Positions 60,502 through 64,000 of a DNA stretch of 64,000 nucleotides are shown here, one piece after another. Source of the DNA: QHXW01 sp963752965 (GTDB taxonomy: Bacteria > Acidobacteriota > Terriglobia > Bryobacterales > Bryobacteraceae); NCBI GenBank assembly GCA_963752965.1, contig CAVWAJ010000008.1, positions 248,001 through 312,000 on the forward strand, written 5' to 3'. Numbering within the stretch: position 1 is the stretch's first letter; the number at the start of each line of letters is the position of its first letter. The notes under the pieces were generated by a model, which was not told the origin of the DNA, ran no database searches, and saw only the letters and a program-made list of their open reading frames with translations. The position numbers and the translations under genes are program-made.

Positions 60502-61329
60502 ATGGCTGCGATGTCATTCGCCGGCCTCAGAGTGATCTCGTTCGAAAGCCGGCGCGCTGCGGAAATCGCACAGCTCATTCGCAAACAGCAGGGCGATCCC
60601 ATCGTGGCCCCTTCCATGCGCGAAGCACCCATCGAGTGCAATGAAGAAGCCGTTCAATTCGCCGAGCGTTTGTTCGCTGGCGAGTTCGACATGATCATCC
60701 TGCTCACGGGTGTGGGTACGCGCATCTTGAATCAGACTTTAGCGACGCGCTACCCGCCTGGGCAATTCGCCGAAGCGTTGCGCCGTATTACCGTCGTGCC
60801 GCGTGGCCCCAAACCGATCGGCGTGCTGCGTGAGCTTGGCGTTCCGTTCGCCGTCACCGTTCCCGAACCGAACACCTGGCGCGAAGTGCTGGCCGCGACC
60901 GAAGGCCGCCCGGAGCGCCACATCGCCGTTCAAGAGTATGGCCGGCCAAGCACGGAGCTCGTCGAAGGTCTGCGCGCGCGAGGCGCCGAAGTGACCCCCG
61001 TGCGCGTCTATCAGTGGGAACTTCCCGAGGACACGGGGCCTTTGCGCGAGGCGGCGGAGTGCATCGCCGCCGAGGAAGTGGACGTCGCGCTGTTCACCAC
61101 TTCGGTCCAGATCGACCATCTCCTCCGTGTCGCCGCGGAAAAAGGAATCGAGGACTATGTCCGCACCGCGCTTTCGAAGATGGTGGTGGCGTCGGTCGGC
61201 CCAGCTACGACAGAAGCGCTCGAAGACAACGGCATTCATCCCGACTACGAACCAAGCCACCCGAAGATGGGGTATCTCGTCCAGGAAACCGCTGATCGCG
61301 CTCCCGCGCTCCTCCAGGCAAAGCGATGA
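60502..61329 (+). CDS. hemD: Uroporphyrinogen-III synthase
   Basis: The 275-aa enzyme (ATG 60502; 60511 also possible) shows the HemD two-domain pattern: RVISFESRRAAEIAQLIRKQ at the start, FDMIILLTGVGTRILNQ, the linker RRITVVPRGPKPIGVLRELG, YQWELPEDTGPL, and VDVALFTTSVQIDHLL near the end. It closes hydroxymethylbilane to uroporphyrinogen III in heme synthesis. Sequence conservation in this family is low, so this is a fold-based call. Its stop overlaps atpZ by 4 nt. Confidence 0.82.
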   Translation: MAAMSFAGLRVISFESRRAAEIAQLIRKQQGDPIVAPSMREAPIECNEEAVQFAERLFAGEFDMIILLTGVGTRILNQTLATRYPPGQFAEALRRITVVPRGPKPIGVLRELGVPFAVTVPEPNTWREVLAATEGRPERHIAVQEYGRPSTELVEGLRARGAEVTPVRVYQWELPEDTGPLREAAECIAAEEVDVALFTTSVQIDHLLRVAAEKGIEDYVRTALSKMVVASVGPATTEALEDNGIHPDYEPSHPKMGYLVQETADRAPALLQAKR

Positions 61330-61541
61330 AGAAATCGGCGACACAGCAGGTGGGTGAGTACACCTCGCTCGCCTTCCTGTTGCCGACGGCGACTTTCGTC
61401 GGATACGCCATCGGCTATTTTCTCGACAAAGCCTTCGGCACGCATTTCCTCTATCTGGTTTTCCTGCTACTGGGCATTGCGGCGGGTTTCGTCCAGTTGC
61501 TCCGCCGCCTGTTGCGAGACACGAAGGAAGATGGATCCTGA
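61326..61541 (+). CDS. atpZ: AtpZ/AtpI-family small membrane protein
   Basis: The 71-aa protein has two membrane helices (about 15-33 and 38-60) separated by a short FLDKAFGTHF loop, and a basic end. It matches the ATPase gene-1 family encoded before atpB in many bacteria, thought to help assemble the c-ring or carry ions. The ATG overlaps the hemD stop (ATGA). It overlaps the next gene by 11 nt. Confidence 0.85.
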   Translation: MKKSATQQVGEYTSLAFLLPTATFVGYAIGYFLDKAFGTHFLYLVFLLLGIAAGFVQLLRRLLRDTKEDGS

Positions 61542-61917
61542 TCAGCTATTTCTCGACCGCGCGCTCGGCCGCATCCACAACTTCATGGCCGCCCTGGGCG
61601 CCGCCGGCGTGATCGCGAGTGGACTCTTTGGCGGATGGCGATGGATGGCTGGGTTTCTGTTGGGTGCCGGCGCTTCCTGGATCAATTTTCGCTGGCTCAA
61701 ACAATTGGTGAACTCACTCGGCCAAGCCGCCAAGAAACCGCCGAAGGCGCGTGTAGCTGTCTTTCTGGGGATGCGGTACCTGCTCCTCGCGGCTGCGGGC
61801 TATGTTATATTGAACTACTCCACGCTCTCGCTGTGGGCCGCGCTGGTTGGCTTGTTTGTGCCCGCGGCGGCCGTCATTTTGGAGGTCCTGTTCGAACTAA
61901 TTTATGCCGGAACATGA
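61531..61917 (+). CDS. atpI: ATP synthase subunit I
   Basis: The 128-aa membrane protein has four predicted helices, including LGAAGVIASGLFGGWRWMAG and KARVAVFLGMRYLLLAAAGY. This size and placement before atpB fit AtpI, an assembly factor for the c-ring. ATG 61531 is chosen because an upstream in-frame extension runs through the atpZ gene. It overlaps atpB by 14 nt and atpZ by 11 nt, so the three are translationally coupled. Confidence 0.82.
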   Translation: MDPDQLFLDRALGRIHNFMAALGAAGVIASGLFGGWRWMAGFLLGAGASWINFRWLKQLVNSLGQAAKKPPKARVAVFLGMRYLLLAAAGYVILNYSTLSLWAALVGLFVPAAAVILEVLFELIYAGT

Positions 61918-62644
61918 GATCTGGCTGACCAAGCTATTCAACGATAATCTGGCGGGCTTCGGTAATTGGCTGCTGGCCCTGTTTCGCATCCACGCCGAGA
62001 ATCCCGCCCGGCCATGGGCCAACTTCATCACCATGCAGCTTCTGGTCGCGGGCATCATTGTGGTGCTCTTCGCCCTGCTGCGCCCGCAGCTCTCCATGGA
62101 CCGCCCTGGAAAAACGCAGCACATCTTCGAGGCGATCTATACTTTTCTCCGCGGCGAGGCCTCCGATAATATCGGCCACAACGGGCCGCAATTTCTTCCT
62201 TTTCTCGGCACGCTATTTATTTTTATCCTTTTCAGCAACCTGATCGGGATCATTCCGGGCTTCGAATCGCCCACCATGACTCCTTCCGTGCCGGCCGGAT
62301 GTGCCGTGCTGGTGTTCGTCTATTACAACTTCATGGGCTTCAGGCAGCAGGGCGTTTTTGGCTACCTGAAACATTTCGCCGGGCCGATGCCGGTGCTCGC
62401 GCCGCTCATGGTTCCCATCGAACTCATCAGCCACATGGCCCGCCCGCTCTCATTGACCATCCGTCTTTTTGCCAATATGCTCGCCGGCGAAAAGGTCACA
62501 GTGGTGTTTCTCGGACTGACCTACCTGGTGGCGCCGGCGCTATTTATGGGGCTTCACGTATTTGTGTCATTCCTCCAGGCTTATATTTTCGTGCTCCTGA
62601 CTATGATTTACCTGTCGGAGACCGTGCCCCACGAGCAACATTAA
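61904..62644 (+). CDS. atpB: F0F1 ATP synthase subunit a
   Basis: The 246-aa subunit has five to six membrane helices and the essential Arg in the penultimate region (LTIRLFANMLAGEK, Arg near residue 187), plus LGTLFIFILFSNLIGIIPGF and the C-terminal FVSFLQAYIFVLLTMIYLSE. It forms the half-channels against the c-ring. It overlaps atpI by 14 nt; atpE follows after 98 bp. Confidence 0.97.
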   Translation: MPEHEIWLTKLFNDNLAGFGNWLLALFRIHAENPARPWANFITMQLLVAGIIVVLFALLRPQLSMDRPGKTQHIFEAIYTFLRGEASDNIGHNGPQFLPFLGTLFIFILFSNLIGIIPGFESPTMTPSVPAGCAVLVFVYYNFMGFRQQGVFGYLKHFAGPMPVLAPLMVPIELISHMARPLSLTIRLFANMLAGEKVTVVFLGLTYLVAPALFMGLHVFVSFLQAYIFVLLTMIYLSETVPHEQH

Positions 62645-62742
62645 TATCACGGCTTTATGCCGCTTCCAGTGTGAGACCGGCTGCACGAGGATGACGGGAA
62701 CCACCTCCTGGAAGCGAATCTTACAAAAGGAGTAACCGCACC

Positions 62743-63045
62743 ATGAACGTGAAATTGTTTCTGCTTCTGCTGGCGCTGTTCGTCTTCGCCAGCCCGATCT
62801 TCGCCGCTACCGCCACACCGGAAGCAAACTACCACTGGGTAGCCATCACCTCCGGTTTTTCCATGGCGATCGCTTCCGCCGGTTGCGGATTGGCCCAGGC
62901 AAAAGCCACGGCCGCCGCGGCTGAGGGTATGGGCCGCAATCCGGGTGCAGCCGCTTCCATTCGGTTTGCACTGATTATCGGCCTGGTGCTGATCGAATCG
63001 CTGGCGCTTTACACGCTGGTTATCATTTTCGCCAAGGTCAGCTAG
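62743..63045 (+). CDS. atpE: F0F1 ATP synthase subunit c with a signal-peptide-like extension
   Basis: The 100-aa protein has an extra N-terminal hydrophobic segment (residues 1-21, LLLLALFVFASPIFAA) and then the usual two helices: GFSMAIASAGCGLAQAKATAAAAEG and ALIIGLVLIESLALYTLVII. The ion-binding Glu is E85 (LIESLALY), with the RNPGA loop before. Q52, S86 and Y90 correspond to ligands of sodium-binding c-rings, though other ligand positions differ. AGGAG lies 9-13 nt before the ATG. The operon ends here: no atpF, atpH or F1 genes follow in the window. Confidence 0.93.
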   Translation: MNVKLFLLLLALFVFASPIFAATATPEANYHWVAITSGFSMAIASAGCGLAQAKATAAAAEGMGRNPGAAASIRFALIIGLVLIESLALYTLVIIFAKVS

Positions 63046-63347
63046 TTCTTTCCTAAATAGGGCGGGTAGGCCAAAACACCTCTCGCCCGTTCACACTCCC
63101 TCCTAATAAATAGTTTCCGCAAAGACAACGTTTTAGGCCTGCGAGGTCCGATTCCTCGCCCAAGCCGGAGCAACAATAATGTAGTCGCATGCCAGACGTA
63201 CCGGACCGCCAATGGCCCACGTCACGGGAAGAGCAGCTTGCGTCACCAATTTATCTGCCACCAGAATTAAATTGTGCCGCCTAGTACCATAACTAAATCC
63301 CCTTTCAAGCTATTGACCCAGCGCGAAAAAGCATCTAGATTGAGCAG
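63046..63347. other. Gap after the ATP synthase genes, containing one hairpin
   Basis: No gene is seen in these 302 bp. A perfect GCGAGG/CCTCGC stem with loop TCCGATT (63141-63159) looks like a tRNA T-arm but has no acceptor or anticodon partners, so I do not call a tRNA. There is no T-rich terminator directly after atpE. Confidence 0.4.
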
Positions 63348-63671
63348 GTGGTCGAACAACGACGAAACCAGCGCTTCCAACTTGAGCTGCCTGTCCGGAT
63401 CATGCGCACCGGAGAAGGGCACTTAGCTCAGGGCGCCCTGACGCGCAATATCAGTGCAAGTGGTGTGCTCTTCACGGCAGATGCCCAGGTGCCGCTGGGC
63501 GGCGCGATTGAGTACGTAGTCACACTGACCAACGTGCGCGGCGTGGAAGTCAACCTCCGCTGCACCGGCAAGGTGGTCCGGGCGGAAAAGCCCGCTCCTG
63601 AACTCACCCAAGACGGTTACCTCATCGCCGCCACGCTTGACCGCTATCAGTTCGTTCGTCACGACGCCTGA
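63348..63671 (+). CDS. PilZ-domain protein
   Basis: The 107-aa protein has the c-di-GMP-binding motifs of PilZ: RRNQRF (RxxxR) near the start and TRNISASGVLF (NxSxxG) about 25 residues later, followed by a beta-barrel ending in KPAPELTQDGYLIAAT. It would be a stand-alone cytoplasmic c-di-GMP receptor influencing motility or surface polysaccharide. The start is GTG 63348 with a weak ribosome site. No cyclase or phosphodiesterase gene is adjacent. Confidence 0.88.
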   Translation: MVEQRRNQRFQLELPVRIMRTGEGHLAQGALTRNISASGVLFTADAQVPLGGAIEYVVTLTNVRGVEVNLRCTGKVVRAEKPAPELTQDGYLIAATLDRYQFVRHDA

Positions 63672-63731
63672 CGATTCGCCTCTTGTTCGCTCTCGCCTTT
63701 TCGTGTACGCTGGGCAAAGAAAAGGCGAATT

Positions 63732-64000
63732 GTGCTCCAGCTTACTAGTACTAAAGATCGCAGCCTCAGCGCCGTCATTCAAGAGTTTGAACAGTTGGCC
63801 GGCCAGCCTGAGTCGCCGATCCGCGCCATCCGCCGCGTGCCGGCAACTGCTGGCGAGTTCGTCGATATCCCCGATTCGGTCGATCAACGGCTGCGCGAGG
63901 CGCTGAAACGGCGCGGCATCGAGCGGCTGTACACGCACCAGGCGGAGGCATTCCAACAGATCGAAGCCGGCAAGAACACCGTCATCGTGACACCCACGGC
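63732..64000 (+). CDS. DEAD/DEAH-box helicase, N-terminal part (runs off the window)
   Basis: The first 89 codons are present, from GTG 63732. The end of the visible product, ERLYTHQAEAFQQIEAG and KNTVIVTPTA, is the Q-motif and start of Walker A of large superfamily-2 helicases of the Hrq1/MrfA (DUF1998) type, used in repair of DNA damage. The alternative TTG at 63730 is out of frame. The rest lies outside the window. Confidence 0.75.
   Translation, partial: MLQLTSTKDRSLSAVIQEFEQLAGQPESPIRAIRRVPATAGEFVDIPDSVDQRLREALKRRGIERLYTHQAEAFQQIEAGKNTVIVTPT

Noticed and set aside
63141..63159. Possible tRNA T-arm (GCGAGG stem with loop TCCGATT)
   Set aside because: No acceptor partner, D-arm or anticodon arm is found upstream, the loop is not the usual TTCGA form, and no CCA-like end follows.
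1..64000. CRISPR array or rRNA gene
   Set aside because: No regularly spaced direct repeats and no rRNA-like sequence were seen.

Overview
The window looks like chromosomal DNA of an Acidobacteriota member, most likely the Solibacteres/Bryobacterales branch. This is inferred from gene content: a VWFA-related surface protein paired with a carboxypeptidase-regulatory-type TonB receptor, large MacB/FtsX-like permeases (one next to a PadR regulator), FecR and TPR secreted proteins, and a secreted protein whose C-terminus resembles the Solibacter C-terminal domain. Base composition is mostly GC-rich; the 9.9-11.4 kb stretch is visibly less so.

Layout. 0-7.5 kb: TPR secretory proteins, a chemoreceptor with a CxxCH heme motif, motA-motB and a copper-type P-ATPase. 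7.9-9.9 kb: an FHA-GAF-sigma54 activator. 9.9-13.6 kb: an accessory island with an unrecognised 311-aa protein, a PIN-domain protein, a small antitoxin-like gene cut by an IS5-type element, and an orphan ORF. 13.8-19.4 kb: permease, FecR protein, zinc-ribbon membrane protein, secreted protein. 19.4-25.0 kb: six overlapping genes (MazG, GNAT, MenC/N-succinylamino acid racemase-like, EamA exporter, MFS, SDR), suggesting a translationally coupled operon that may convert and export amino acids. 24.9-31.4 kb: sugar transferase, Cys-rich PAS protein, PadR regulator with a permease pseudogene, MsbA-like exporter, pseudouridine synthase. 31.4-41.3 kb: a HutI-like protein that has lost its metal ligands, FtcD, LipA, Hsp20, aldehyde dehydrogenase, outer-membrane protein, VOC protein, MFS, TPR and a multi-spanning membrane protein. 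41.2-49.1 kb: secreted protein, two-subunit molybdenum hydroxylase, CheW, and a chemoreceptor split by an IS3-family element. 49.2-59.6 kb: surface and secreted proteins plus an S10 carboxypeptidase. 59.9-64 kb: DinB/BstA protein, HemD, the front half of an F0F1 ATP synthase operon (atpZ-atpI-atpB-atpE), a PilZ protein and the start of a DEAD-box helicase.

The most interesting items are: (i) the 311-aa/PIN gene pair followed by an antitoxin-like ORF that is restored exactly when the IS5-type element and one CTAG are removed; (ii) a HutI-like pseudoenzyme fused by overlap to ftcD; (iii) the GNAT-racemase-exporter overlap chain; (iv) two paralogous chemoreceptors, one with a c-type heme motif and the other broken by an IS with a clean AGGC duplication; (v) a permease pseudogene with a frameshift, a nonsense codon and an internal deletion beside an intact PadR regulator. 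All function calls come from reading motifs by eye; no database search was possible.
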